Shown in pieces: positions 17,228 through 25,797 of a stretch of DNA of 64,000 bases. The translations under genes and the position numbers were made by a program. The stretch lies in contig NZ_OX366335.1 in the NCBI RefSeq assembly GCF_947250635.1, positions 1,178,001 to 1,242,000 on the forward strand, written 5' to 3'. The notes under the pieces are model-generated. The model saw only the letters and a program-made list of their open reading frames with translations. It had not been told where the DNA came from and did not search any database. Within the stretch, counting starts at the first letter, position 1. Each line of letters starts with the position of its first letter. The stretch is from Wolbachia endosymbiont (group B) of Parapoynx stratiotata (GTDB lineage: Bacteria; Pseudomonadota; Alphaproteobacteria; Rickettsiales; Anaplasmataceae).

Positions 17228-18103
17228 CTAATTATTATCCAAACTAATAGTCGGCTGTGCATCCTGCTCAGAGATCAGAGCAACTAGCAAATTGTTTATC
17301 AATTGAACCTTTTGTTTTCCATCCAATTGTAAGCTTTTATTTTTTTCAAAATGGGCTATTACTTCTTCGATAATTCCTATTGCATTTTGCACTATATGCC
17401 TTCTTGCAGAGGTGATGGCATGTGCTTGTTGACGTCTCAGCATTGCTTGTGCAATCTCAGATGAATACGCCAAATGCGATATTCTCGCTTCTGCAATTTC
17501 AATTCCAGCAATATTCAATCTTTGTTGTAGCATTGACCGCAATTCATTTGAAATTTTGTCAGAGTTTTTACGCAAAGATTCTTCATCGTTTTCGCTATCA
17601 TACGGATAATTACTTGCCAGTTCTCTAATTACCGAGTCACTTTGCACAAAAACAAAATCATGATAATTATTAACATTATAATATGCCTTTGCAGGACTGC
17701 TAACTCTCCAAACAATTACTACTGAAATCTCTATCGGACTTCCATTAGCATCATTAACTTTAATTTTTTCTGTATTGATATTCTGAAATTTCAAAGAAAC
17801 TCTATATTTACTCGAAAATGGAAGCGTTACGCATATTCCAGACTTAAAATAAGTTCCAATATAATGACCAAAAAACTCTATCACTCTTGCTTCATTAGGA
17901 TCATTAACGAAAAATCCTTGAGAAAAAGTCAATATTGAAACAGCAGCAACTCCAAGTGCAATTGTGCTGTCATACACAAAAAGTACCAATAAAATTAACC
18001 CTAGCGCTATTAGTACAGGAAAAGCCCGAATTTTACTTAGATTTCTATCATTTATTGTATTTTTATCTGTACTGTCTTCATCAGATTGCTTTTTCACTTG
18101 CAC
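17228..18103 (-). CDS. SPFH/Band 7 domain membrane protein
   Basis: 291 residues: a charged N-terminus, two hydrophobic segments (about 27-45 and 47-63, AFPVLIALGLILLVLFV and IALGVAAVSILTFSQGFF), then an SPFH domain (NEARVIEFFGHYIGTYFKSG, IEISVVIVWRVSSPAKAYYN, AGIEIAEARISHLAYSSEIA) and a helical tail with RRQQAHAITSARRHIVQNAI. Such proteins form ring or raft-like scaffolds around membrane proteases or in stressed membrane. It overlaps the start of the M23 peptidase gene's 3' end by 23 bp, so the two are probably one transcript. Confidence 0.9.
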   Translation of the reverse strand: MQVKKQSDEDSTDKNTINDRNLSKIRAFPVLIALGLILLVLFVYDSTIALGVAAVSILTFSQGFFVNDPNEARVIEFFGHYIGTYFKSGICVTLPFSSKYRVSLKFQNINTEKIKVNDANGSPIEISVVIVWRVSSPAKAYYNVNNYHDFVFVQSDSVIRELASNYPYDSENDEESLRKNSDKISNELRSMLQQRLNIAGIEIAEARISHLAYSSEIAQAMLRRQQAHAITSARRHIVQNAIGIIEEVIAHFEKNKSLQLDGKQKVQLINNLLVALISEQDAQPTISLDNN

Positions 18104-19202
18104 CCTCTCTGCTGATTATTTCATCTACCTTACTTACAAATAATTTAAACTCTCTTAATTCACGATCAGGCAACTTTATCTCATTGCCATGAGCTATCGT
18201 AAGCGGATCAATATGTTTACCATTATATATAACTTCATAATGTAAATGAGGTCCTGTTGCAACACCAGTGCTGCCAACATAAGCAATGATTTGTCCCTGC
18301 TTTACTTTAGAGCCTAACTTTACATCGCTACTAAATTTGCTTATATGTGCGTAACAAGTTGAATATTTATTGTTGTGCTTTATTTTGATGTAATTCCCAT
18401 AGCCACCATTCTTTCCTATATATTCTATTATACCTTCTGCAGTGGCGTGTATAGGAGTGCCAAGTTTAGCTGCATAATCTACTCCTTTATGAAAAGCAAT
18501 TTTACCATGAATGGGATGATTTCTATTACCAAAATTCGAGGATATACGAAAATCTCCGTTTAAAGGACTTACAAAAATTTCGCTACTCTTCAAGCTTACA
18601 CCCTCTTTATTAAAATACTCTTCTTTGCTGTTTTGTGACTCATAATAATATAAACTTATAGCTTTATTGCTTGTTGTGAGTGAAGTATATAAAATTTTTT
18701 CTTCAGCCTTCTGATCACTCTCACACAGAACTTCCAACTTGCTTTTGGGCACAATGTCTTTTTTAAAATCTACACCATAATCTTTATATATGCTGATTAA
18801 TCTCATTATTGTATCTGGCGCCAAACCTCCTGCATCAAAAAAAGAGGATTTTATGTCACTGGATATGAATAACAACTTTCTATCACTTTCTGTCACCAAA
18901 GCAGCTTTTTTTTTTCTGATCCCGTCTTGGAATAACACTGGAGAGTGGGTTAGTGTCATTCCAATGCTTGACCAGTCTTTATTATACAATCGCTTGGTGT
19001 GTCCATTTGCAATTGAATTCTCTGGATCCCAGTGTCTAGGCACTGGGATGACATCTTTCTTGGCGCTCATATCACAATGTTCGTACAGTTGTTTGTTTGA
19101 CACTGGCTCTTTTTTCCTGATCCCATGCTGAAGCGGCACTGCAGATGTTTCAGTCGCATATGCTGGTAAAATACAAAGCAGTAGAAATATTACCAGCCTC
19201 AT
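18081..19202 (-). CDS. M23 family metallopeptidase with an inserted palindromic repeat
   Basis: A 373-residue secreted peptidase of the LytM type, expected to cut peptide cross-links of peptidoglycan. A signal peptide (MRLVIFLLLCILPAYATETS) leads. The catalytic domain is C-terminal (about 220-350): HKGVDYAAKLGTPIHA gives the first zinc ligands (HxxxD), then CYAHISKF and GPHLHYEVIYNGKHIDPL. Residues about 20-100 are not peptidase sequence: in DNA they contain the hairpin at 19026-19049, two copies of a 36-bp block, and the GTACAGTTG tail common in intergenic repeats. The frame stays open through it. It overlaps yebC by 4 bp. Confidence 0.92.
   Translation of the reverse strand: MRLVIFLLLCILPAYATETSAVPLQHGIRKKEPVSNKQLYEHCDMSAKKDVIPVPRHWDPENSIANGHTKRLYNKDWSSIGMTLTHSPVLFQDGIRKKKAALVTESDRKLLFISSDIKSSFFDAGGLAPDTIMRLISIYKDYGVDFKKDIVPKSKLEVLCESDQKAEEKILYTSLTTSNKAISLYYYESQNSKEEYFNKEGVSLKSSEIFVSPLNGDFRISSNFGNRNHPIHGKIAFHKGVDYAAKLGTPIHATAEGIIEYIGKNGGYGNYIKIKHNNKYSTCYAHISKFSSDVKLGSKVKQGQIIAYVGSTGVATGPHLHYEVIYNGKHIDPLTIAHGNEIKLPDRELREFKLFVSKVDEIISREGASEKAI
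18908..19146. repeat. In-frame palindromic repeat insertion inside the M23 peptidase gene
   Basis: Two direct repeats (18908-18944 and 19111-19146; shared core CTGATCCC and the encoded words GIRKK) bracket about 200 bp. This holds a perfect 9-bp stem hairpin (ATCCCAGTG at 19026-19034 with CACTGGGAT at 19041-19049), GATGACATCTTTCTTGG and a GTTCGTACAGTTG tail. The same blocks occur between genes elsewhere in the window (for example 8900-8950 and 54120-54270). The segment is open in the peptidase frame. Confidence 0.8.
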
Positions 19203-19939
19203 AGTTTATCAGCAAAAATAAAATTACCTTCAACATACTGCACATCATCATTATCTTCTAGCTCTTCAACTAATGTAGATAATTTATCAATTAATTCTTT
19301 GTCGCTAACTTCAATCAGGTCCTTTGGTTGCCATGAAAGACGAGCAAGCTCTGGTTCTCCAAATTTTGTATAGAAAGCGTCACGTACTTTACCAAAGTCT
19401 TTTACTGCACAAGTTATAACATATAATTCTTCCTTGTTATTTTCCTCAACATTCAATACTTCTAATTCAATTCCATAGTTAAATAAATCTTCAAAATTTA
19501 TACCCTCTGCTTTATAGACAATTAAGCCTACATGATCGAAAAGGTAACTCACACATCCTGTTTCTCCCAAATTACCGCCTTTGCGAGAAAAGATATAACG
19601 TATCTCAGAAGCAGTTCGGTTGCGATTATTTGTCAGAGCATGGACAATAAGTGCAGCACCAGAAGGTCCGCAGCCTTCATATTGTATTTCTTCATAACTT
19701 TCTCCAGCAACGTTACCAGCTGCATTTTTTATTGCTGTTTCTATTTTATCTTTTGGTAGATTTTCCTTTCGCGCAGCAAAGATAGCAGAGCGAAGACGTG
19801 GATTAAGCTCGGGATCAGGTAGCCCTTGTTTTGCAGCAACTGTTATTTCCCTAATGAGCTTCGTAAATTTTTGCGAGCGCTTTGCATCCTGAGCACCTTT
19901 TCGATGTTTTATATTTGAAAACTGTGAATGACCAGCCAT
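19199..19939 (-). CDS. yebC: YebC/PmpR family protein
   Basis: A 246-residue member of the YebC family, which binds DNA as a regulator in some bacteria and in others (and in mitochondria, TACO1) helps ribosomes on difficult sequences. The start MAGHSQFSNIKHRKGAQDAK and the block EIQYEGCGPSGAALIVHALTNNRNRT are diagnostic. The three-domain length is normal. It follows bamD with a 7-bp gap and overlaps the M23 peptidase start in an ATGA, so the three genes probably form one operon. Confidence 0.95.
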   Translation of the reverse strand: MAGHSQFSNIKHRKGAQDAKRSQKFTKLIREITVAAKQGLPDPELNPRLRSAIFAARKENLPKDKIETAIKNAAGNVAGESYEEIQYEGCGPSGAALIVHALTNNRNRTASEIRYIFSRKGGNLGETGCVSYLFDHVGLIVYKAEGINFEDLFNYGIELEVLNVEENNKEELYVITCAVKDFGKVRDAFYTKFGEPELARLSWQPKDLIEVSDKELIDKLSTLVEELEDNDDVQYVEGNFIFADKL

Positions 19940-19946
19940 AAGAAAA

Positions 19947-20651
19947 CTAATTCACCCCTTCTACTAACATATTTTCATACTGCTCAGCTTCTAAGTCAAG
20001 GCCAAGAGCTAAGTGAGCTGTTATTAAATAACTAATAACTCTAGAAGAATATTTAGAATCTTTATTGCTTATCATATCTTGAAAACGCTTAATTGCTGCT
20101 AAATATTCACCACGCTTTAGGTAAAATTCACCAATAGAATACTCTTTTTTTGATATATGTTCTGTGATTAATTTTTCTTTTTCTTTGATCTCTTCTATAT
20201 ATTCGCTATTCGGAAAAAGATTAATATATTCAGTAGCTAGCTCTAAAGTTTTATATGCAATTTGTTGCCCAAGCTGCACTTTGTTAATTTGCATGTAATA
20301 AGATAATACTCTTAAGTAATATACATATGGCAAATCTTCACCATTTGGATAAACGTATATATAATCATCCATATCACTTGCAGCACCGCTGTATTTACCC
20401 ATATTATAGTGAGAAACCCCAGACAATAATTTGGCTTTCATTGCCCAATAAGATAAAGGATACAAATCCTCTATCTTTTGAAATGCTCTAATAGCTTGCT
20501 TATATTTTTTCTGATCATAAAGCTTAACTGCCTCCTCATATAGTTCAGTTTCAGTGTGTTCAAGATCATTCGCATATAACTGCGTGAAGGGGCAAGTCAG
20601 AAGAAAAAAGCATATGATTAAAGTCTTATACATAAGATTTTTTTTGATCAA
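19947..20651 (-). CDS. bamD: Outer membrane assembly lipoprotein BamD
   Basis: Part of the BAM complex that folds beta-barrel proteins into the outer membrane. The 234 residues start with a signal peptide that ends in a lipobox, FLLTC (Cys 20). TPR-like helices follow: EEAVKLYDQKKYKQAIRAFQ, SGVSHYNMGKYSGAASDMDD, YIYVYPNGEDLPYVYYLRVL and FYLKRGEYLAAIKRFQDMIS. The YPNG/FPNS repeats at helix turns are typical of the family. First gene of a run that continues into yebC. Confidence 0.92.
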   Translation of the reverse strand: MIKKNLMYKTLIICFFLLTCPFTQLYANDLEHTETELYEEAVKLYDQKKYKQAIRAFQKIEDLYPLSYWAMKAKLLSGVSHYNMGKYSGAASDMDDYIYVYPNGEDLPYVYYLRVLSYYMQINKVQLGQQIAYKTLELATEYINLFPNSEYIEEIKEKEKLITEHISKKEYSIGEFYLKRGEYLAAIKRFQDMISNKDSKYSSRVISYLITAHLALGLDLEAEQYENMLVEGVN

Positions 20652-20700
20652 AATAAAGTATAGACTAAATATTACCTAAATAAACAAATTTTTGGCATTA

Positions 20701-21678
20701 TCATCGAACGAAAAGCGGCTCTTGGCCACCATTACCTATATTGCTCGCACCACCACCTATTGCAACACCCTTTCCACTCACTTCTACGTTCTCTAGCTTT
20801 CTACTATAAGAATGTGTGATCAATCCACTTCCTACCATCAAAAGAGCAATACCTACCAGACCTAAAGCAGGCCCAACAGCAGATGATGCTAATGCTACTC
20901 CAGAAATCAATATTATTTTCCTGATTAGTAATAAAGAAGAACCAGCGAGCATTAACTTAGCTGAAGACATATTGCTTATCTTTTTTTCAGATTTCTCATC
21001 AAAGTCTTGCTCTTTTTCTACTTCATATTTTTTACTTTTCTTGTACTCGCGATAGCAGAAAGTAGCACTCGCTACAAAGTAAAATAGACTAGAAATTGAA
21101 AAAGCTACGTCTCCTATTATTCCTTGCTCCAATGCTTCACTTACTATGTTAGCCACAATAACTAATGTAACTAAAGCAGCATCAGCATAGTTAAAGTAAT
21201 CATCAACTGTATAAGGAATATCTCTCTTTTCTTTTTCTCCATCTCCAATATTCTCCAACTCTCGTTCTTTTTCTGCTATTTTTCTATTATTATAAATTAA
21301 ATATAGCGTGCAAATAAGAGATAAGACTGTGAAAGGTAATATAATATGGCCTAATGCACCGCTTATAAGGCCAAGTAATACCTGATCGCTACATGTTTTT
21401 TCGAGCTCAATTGCCATCAGCAATGCAAATGGAACCATTGTTGCCAATGATACACATTTTCTATTTAGCTCTCTTTTTTTTAACGTTAATAACTCCTGTT
21501 CCAGCTTCTGCTTTTTTTTTCCTTCTTCAAGTATTAATAATTCTTGCTCAAGTTTTTTTCTCTTTTTTTCTTCTTCATCAACTGTTGACCAGAAATCTCG
21601 AAAAAAATCTTCCATTTTAGCACCTTTTTTACCTTTGGATCTTTTTAAAAAAAACTTAGTGCCTGTAATACTAGTCAT
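20701..21678 (-). CDS. Hypothetical multi-pass membrane protein with coiled-coil N-terminus
   Basis: A 325-residue protein of unknown function. Residues about 30-72 are a strongly charged helix with a local duplication (KKLEQELLILEEGKKKQKLEQELLTLKK cannot be shown whole; the unit is KLEQELL-L). Hydrophobic segments follow at about 80-95, 103-127, 165-185, 190-207, 245-262 and 265-288, suggesting five or six passes. The C-tail is Gly-rich (GKGVAIGGGASNIGNGGQEP). The start may be ATG at 21678 or the in-frame ATG at 21615 (MEDFFRDFW). It stands alone between bamD and pgsA. Probably lineage-specific. Confidence 0.75.
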   Translation of the reverse strand: MTSITGTKFFLKRSKGKKGAKMEDFFRDFWSTVDEEEKKRKKLEQELLILEEGKKKQKLEQELLTLKKRELNRKCVSLATMVPFALLMAIELEKTCSDQVLLGLISGALGHIILPFTVLSLICTLYLIYNNRKIAEKERELENIGDGEKEKRDIPYTVDDYFNYADAALVTLVIVANIVSEALEQGIIGDVAFSISSLFYFVASATFCYREYKKSKKYEVEKEQDFDEKSEKKISNMSSAKLMLAGSSLLLIRKIILISGVALASSAVGPALGLVGIALLMVGSGLITHSYSRKLENVEVSGKGVAIGGGASNIGNGGQEPLFVR

Positions 21679-21777
21679 ATGAACAGACCAACTTATGAAC
21701 TAATACATTATATAGGATTTTAATTACTAAGTCAATGTTATGAAATTATTAACTTTCTTTGTATACTCTTAAGCAAT

Positions 21778-22329
21778 TTAGTCAATCTGTTTGATGCCAG
21801 CTAGAACGTAATTATAGCCTGACCACATAGTCATAACAGCCGCAGCCCATAAGCAAACCACACCTATATATTTAGTTGCTTCATAATCACTCATTATTAA
21901 CGCTACTATAGCAACCATCTGCAAAAATGTTTTAATTTTCCCAGCCTTACTCACAGGTAAACTAACGTTTGTAGCTATCAAGAACTCCCGCAAGCCTGAA
22001 ACTAATATCTCCCTACAAACAATTATAACTGACGGTATAATTGTAATATCATCTATCTTATGCTTATAAACTAGCATGATTATTGTTGAAGCTACTACTA
22101 ACTTGTCGGCAATTGGATCAAATAACTTGCCAAAATTCGATTGGACTTTCCATGCACGCGCTAAATAACCATCAAAAAAATCTGTAATGCACGCAAACAT
22201 AAAGATCAATATTGTTATTAGACTTGCATACTTACTTTCTATATAAAAGCTTGATATTATTGCCGGTATTGCGAGCGCACGAGAAATTGTTAGCAAGTTA
22301 GGCACGTTTTTCTTAAACATGTACATCAC
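21778..22329 (-). CDS. pgsA: CDP-diacylglycerol--glycerol-3-phosphate 3-phosphatidyltransferase
   Basis: Makes phosphatidylglycerol phosphate, the precursor of phosphatidylglycerol. The 183 residues have the CDP-alcohol transferase signature DGYLARAWKVQSNFGKLFDP followed by IADK (DGxxARx8GxxxDxxxD), and four or more membrane helices. ISRALAIPAIISSFYIE is the typical family start. The start ATG 22329 or 22323 (MYMFKK / MFKKNVPNLL) cannot be decided. Intact. Confidence 0.95.
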   Translation of the reverse strand: MMYMFKKNVPNLLTISRALAIPAIISSFYIESKYASLITILIFMFACITDFFDGYLARAWKVQSNFGKLFDPIADKLVVASTIIMLVYKHKIDDITIIPSVIIVCREILVSGLREFLIATNVSLPVSKAGKIKTFLQMVAIVALIMSDYEATKYIGVVCLWAAAVMTMWSGYNYVLAGIKQID

Positions 22330-22446
22330 CCTACGTAGTAGATAAATTTATACAGAAGTACAATAGAGTTCACAAGCTAATAGTTGAACATTCATAAAAA
22401 CCCCATATACTTAAAAAATTACTAATAATAAGCTCAAAGCATAAGA

Positions 22447-23766
22447 ATGAATAATGATTTAGATAACACCACAAAACAAGAAGCACTGAAGTATCATAAT
22501 AGGGGTGGTAAACCTGGTAAGGTATCGGTTATACCAACAAAACCCTTATCCACACAGCATGACCTATCACTTGCTTATTCCCCTGGCGTTGCAGCTCCAT
22601 GCCTTGAAATAGCTAAAAATCCTGAGGCTATTTATGATTACACGGCAAAAAGCAATTATGTGGCTGTCATTTCAAATGGCACCGCAGTGCTGGGACTTGG
22701 CAATATCGGTCCTCTTGCTTCCAAACCCGTCATGGAAGGCAAAGCTGTTTTATTTAAGCGTTTTGCTGACATTGATGCAGTCGATATAGAAGTTGACACA
22801 GAAGATATAGAAAATTTCATCAATGCAGTAAGGTATCTTGGGCCAAGTTGGGGGGGAATAAATTTAGAAGATATAAAATCTCCTGATTGTTTCATAATAG
22901 AAAAACGTCTAAATGAATTGATGGATATTCCGGTTTTTCACGATGATCAACATGGAACTGCAGTAGTTGTTGCAGCTGGTATAGAAAATGCCCTCGATAT
23001 TGCTGAAAAGAAATTAGAGAATGTCAAGATCATCATGAATGGAGCTGGAGCAGCTGGTATTGCGTGTTTGGAAATACTAAAGTCCATGGGCGCTAAAAAC
23101 ATAGTACTATGTGACAAACAAGGAGTAATACACAAAGACAGAAAAGAGGACATGAATGAGTGGAAGGGAAAATATGCAATTGACACTAAAGAACGTTCTC
23201 TACTTGATGCCATAAAAGGCGCTGATGTATTCATCGGACTCTCTGCAAAGGATGTGCTCAGCGAAGAGATGTTAAAAAGCATGGATAAAGACCCAATCAT
23301 TTTTGCTCTTGCTAATCCTGATCCAGAAGTAAGGCCTGAATTTGCAAAGTCTGTCAGGCCAGATGCAATAATTGCAACTGGTAGATCAGACTATAACAAC
23401 CAAGTCAATAACGTAATGGGATTTCCTTATATATTCAGAGGAGCACTTGATGTACATGCAACGACAATAAATGAAGAAATGAAAATTGCCGCTGCAGATG
23501 CAATAGCAAAGCTTGCCCGCGAATCAGTGCCAAATGAGATATCTGCAGCCTATGGCGGTCGTAAAATGAGCTATGGACGTGAATATATAATACCTACTCC
23601 ATTTGATCCAAGATTAATTTCTATGGTATCTCCTGCTGTTGCAAAAGCTGCCGTTACCTCAGGTGTGGCAAGAAAGGAAATAGAGGACTGGAATGAGTAT
23701 GCAAGTCAACTAAAATCTCGTCTTGCTAGTGCTCTCAATACGCTCAATTTATTGTCTTCACAATAA
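22447..23766 (+). CDS. maeB: Malic enzyme (malate dehydrogenase, decarboxylating)
   Basis: Oxidatively decarboxylates malate to pyruvate, yielding NAD(P)H. The 439 residues have LAYSPGVAAPCLEIAKNPE, NGTAVLGLGNIGPLASKPVM (catalytic region), FHDDQHGTAVVVAAG and a Rossmann fold starting IIMNGAGAAGIACLEIL. It corresponds to the catalytic half of MaeB only: the phosphotransacetylase-like C-domain of long MaeB forms is absent. With ppdK at 27.4 kb it gives a route between C4 acids, pyruvate and PEP, which suits an organism that lacks complete glycolysis and burns amino acids. Confidence 0.93.
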   Translation: MNNDLDNTTKQEALKYHNRGGKPGKVSVIPTKPLSTQHDLSLAYSPGVAAPCLEIAKNPEAIYDYTAKSNYVAVISNGTAVLGLGNIGPLASKPVMEGKAVLFKRFADIDAVDIEVDTEDIENFINAVRYLGPSWGGINLEDIKSPDCFIIEKRLNELMDIPVFHDDQHGTAVVVAAGIENALDIAEKKLENVKIIMNGAGAAGIACLEILKSMGAKNIVLCDKQGVIHKDRKEDMNEWKGKYAIDTKERSLLDAIKGADVFIGLSAKDVLSEEMLKSMDKDPIIFALANPDPEVRPEFAKSVRPDAIIATGRSDYNNQVNNVMGFPYIFRGALDVHATTINEEMKIAAADAIAKLARESVPNEISAAYGGRKMSYGREYIIPTPFDPRLISMVSPAVAKAAVTSGVARKEIEDWNEYASQLKSRLASALNTLNLLSSQ

Positions 23767-23804
23767 TCAATTGCATATTTTAGGCTTATAATTAAAATAA
23801 ACCA

Positions 23805-24023
23805 ATGACTATTACAATTCACGAGTTAGAGAAAATTATCAAACAATCATTTCCTGATGCTGATATAAAGATTAAGGACCTTGCTGGAGATGATGATCAT
23901 TATCATTTAAAAATAACTTCCAAGTGTTTTTCTGGAAAGACAAAAATAGAACAACACAGAATGGTATATAAGGCTCTTGAAGGTCAGTCTATACATGCAT
24001 TGCAACTAGAAACTGGAGCTTAA
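23805..24023 (+). CDS. BolA family protein
   Basis: Seventy-two residues of the BolA/IbaG fold: HELEKIIKQSFPDADIKIKD, then DDDHYHLKITSKCFSGKTKI EQHRMVYKAL with the conserved His residues that, together with a monothiol glutaredoxin, bind a 2Fe-2S cluster. It lies eight bases before a CGFS glutaredoxin gene in the same direction, the standard BolA-Grx pair, so the heterodimer probably acts in Fe-S cluster delivery or iron sensing. Confidence 0.92.
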   Translation: MTITIHELEKIIKQSFPDADIKIKDLAGDDDHYHLKITSKCFSGKTKIEQHRMVYKALEGQSIHALQLETGA

Positions 24024-24039
24024 AATTAAGGTGATATTT

Positions 24040-24363
24040 ATGAACAACTTTGAACAAATAAAAAAAGACATAGCAGAAAACGATGTAGTGCTGTATATGA
24101 AAGGCACCTCTGACTTTCCTCAATGTGGATTCTCTGGACTCGTCGTGTCAATTCTCAAAAAATTGAATGTAAAGTTTAAATGCATCAACGTACTTGAGAA
24201 TGATGAAATACGTCAGTCCATAAAAAGTTTCTCTGATTGGCCAACAATTCCACAATTATATATAAAGGGAGAGTTTGTTGGTGGCTGTGACATAACCCGC
24301 GAGATGTATGAAAAAGGTGAGTTACAAAATTTGCTAAAAGAAAAAAAGGTTATTGCAGAGTAA
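24040..24363 (+). CDS. grxD: Monothiol glutaredoxin, CGFS type (Grx4/GrxD)
   Basis: About 107 residues with the active-site motif CGFS (in FPQCGFSGLV) and the glutathione-binding WPTIPQLYIKGEFVGGCDI. These proteins carry a 2Fe-2S cluster between two subunits or with BolA, and pass it to target proteins. I start at ATG 24040, after AAGGTGATATTT; the frame is also open from GTG at 24031. Partner of the BolA gene just upstream. Confidence 0.95.
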   Translation: MNNFEQIKKDIAENDVVLYMKGTSDFPQCGFSGLVVSILKKLNVKFKCINVLENDEIRQSIKSFSDWPTIPQLYIKGEFVGGCDITREMYEKGELQNLLKEKKVIAE

Positions 24364-24414
24364 GTTTACACAGCAGAGTGGCAAAATAAGATAGATAAAA
24401 ACATAGTGTTAGTG

Positions 24415-24500
24415 TCCAGACACTGCCTTCTTTTCTCGATTTCAGTGTCAGCTACTTGAATGACATCCTTGGGATGACAGGATTCGTTGTCATGTTACAT
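24415..24500. repeat. Dispersed repeat segment
   Basis: CAGTGTCAGCTACTTGAATG and CATCCTTGGGATGACAGGAT are hairpin-forming variants of the repeat blocks found near 13450, 15700 and 30150. It lies between the convergent glutaredoxin and membrane fusion protein genes. Confidence 0.55.
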
Positions 24501-24505
24501 TCGAG

Positions 24506-25588
24506 TTATACCTTATCACCAGGCTTAACAGATAGATGACCCAATGTTATTAAATTTATAGGCTTATTTTCGTTATTTGCTACTATCCAAACCCCATCTT
24601 CTTCATGGTCAACAATTTCTATTGGTGTAAATACTACATAATTATTGTCATCAACAATCTTTATTCCAAGAACACCATCGTCACTTAAGCTCAAGGCTGA
24701 AGAAGGAATTTTATATGCAAATTTTTCACCTGAAGGTAGGCTTACACTAGCAGTCAGTCCTTGCAAGGATATAATTTCATTATCAGTTACCTTGACCTCC
24801 ACTCTATAAGATCCAGTTTTAGGCTCAGCAATTTTACTAATAAAACTCACTTCACCTACTAATTCCCTTCCGTCTAGCAAATTAATTTGCGCTGCACTAC
24901 CCAGTTTTATTTTATTTACTTCATTTTCTGAAACATACAACACTACAAGAACCTGATCAAAATTAACTATGTCAGTTATCTTATGTCCAAGATTAACAAA
25001 ATCCCCTTCATTTACGTTGATCTTATCTACATAACCATCAATAGGGGATTTAATCGCAGTATTTTCTAAATCCAACTCTAGCCTTTTTAGGTCAGCTTTT
25101 GCACTCTGCAATGCAGTAAAAGCTGCTTCCACTCTTATCTGTGCTCCATAGCCTTTTTTATTCAATTTTTTAGAGGAATCATACTCAATTTCACGCTGAT
25201 TTAACAAAGCTTTGGCTTTCTCAACTTGTGCAACTCTGTCATAATCTTCTATCTTTAAAATTACATCGCCTCTTTTTACTTTTTCACCATCAGACAAATA
25301 AATAGCAATAACTTGACCACTTGTTCTTGAGACAAGGCTTGCCCTATGCAAGGGATTTACTGTACCAGAAAAATTTAAATATACAGTGCGATTTTGTGGA
25401 GTATAATCCTGAGTTTTTACTGAAAAACTACTAATTGGATTATCACTATGAACCGCCTGATCTTTTTTTAAAAATGTACTGTTGATAAAAAACAGTAGAA
25501 TAAGAGCAATACCGGAAACGATGATTACTTTGTTTCTCATCCTTAAACAGTAAAGTTTATTGACCAATCTTGTTAGAAATAACTGCAT
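24506..25588 (-). CDS. Membrane fusion protein (HlyD/RND efflux adaptor)
   Basis: A periplasmic adaptor that links an inner-membrane pump to an outer channel. One N-terminal membrane anchor (VIIVSGIALILLFFINSTFL), then a lipoyl half-motif (RASLVSRTSGQVIAIYLSDG EKVKRGDVILKIED), a coiled-coil hairpin (about 120-175), the second lipoyl half (AIKSPIDGYVDKINVNEGDF) and beta-barrel domains. The start may be the in-frame ATG at 25540 (MRNKVIIVSG), which puts the anchor right at the N-terminus. The pump gene is not beside it, so its partner is unknown. Confidence 0.88.
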   Translation of the reverse strand: MQLFLTRLVNKLYCLRMRNKVIIVSGIALILLFFINSTFLKKDQAVHSDNPISSFSVKTQDYTPQNRTVYLNFSGTVNPLHRASLVSRTSGQVIAIYLSDGEKVKRGDVILKIEDYDRVAQVEKAKALLNQREIEYDSSKKLNKKGYGAQIRVEAAFTALQSAKADLKRLELDLENTAIKSPIDGYVDKINVNEGDFVNLGHKITDIVNFDQVLVVLYVSENEVNKIKLGSAAQINLLDGRELVGEVSFISKIAEPKTGSYRVEVKVTDNEIISLQGLTASVSLPSGEKFAYKIPSSALSLSDDGVLGIKIVDDNNYVVFTPIEIVDHEEDGVWIVANNENKPINLITLGHLSVKPGDKV

Positions 25589-25797
25589 AAATTTTCGAAT
25601 CAGAAGTGTAAGTATAACACAGCTATTGTCACTCTATAAATAGTTTTATATGAGCAAGTTTTCTTACAATAAATAAGTTTTTATTGCAAAAATGCAATTT
25701 TTAATCAAATAAAAAAGTTGTGCATAAAATTTCCATCATATTATATGATGAAAATAAGAATATTGTAACAAAACTAAATATATATTTAAACAGAGCT

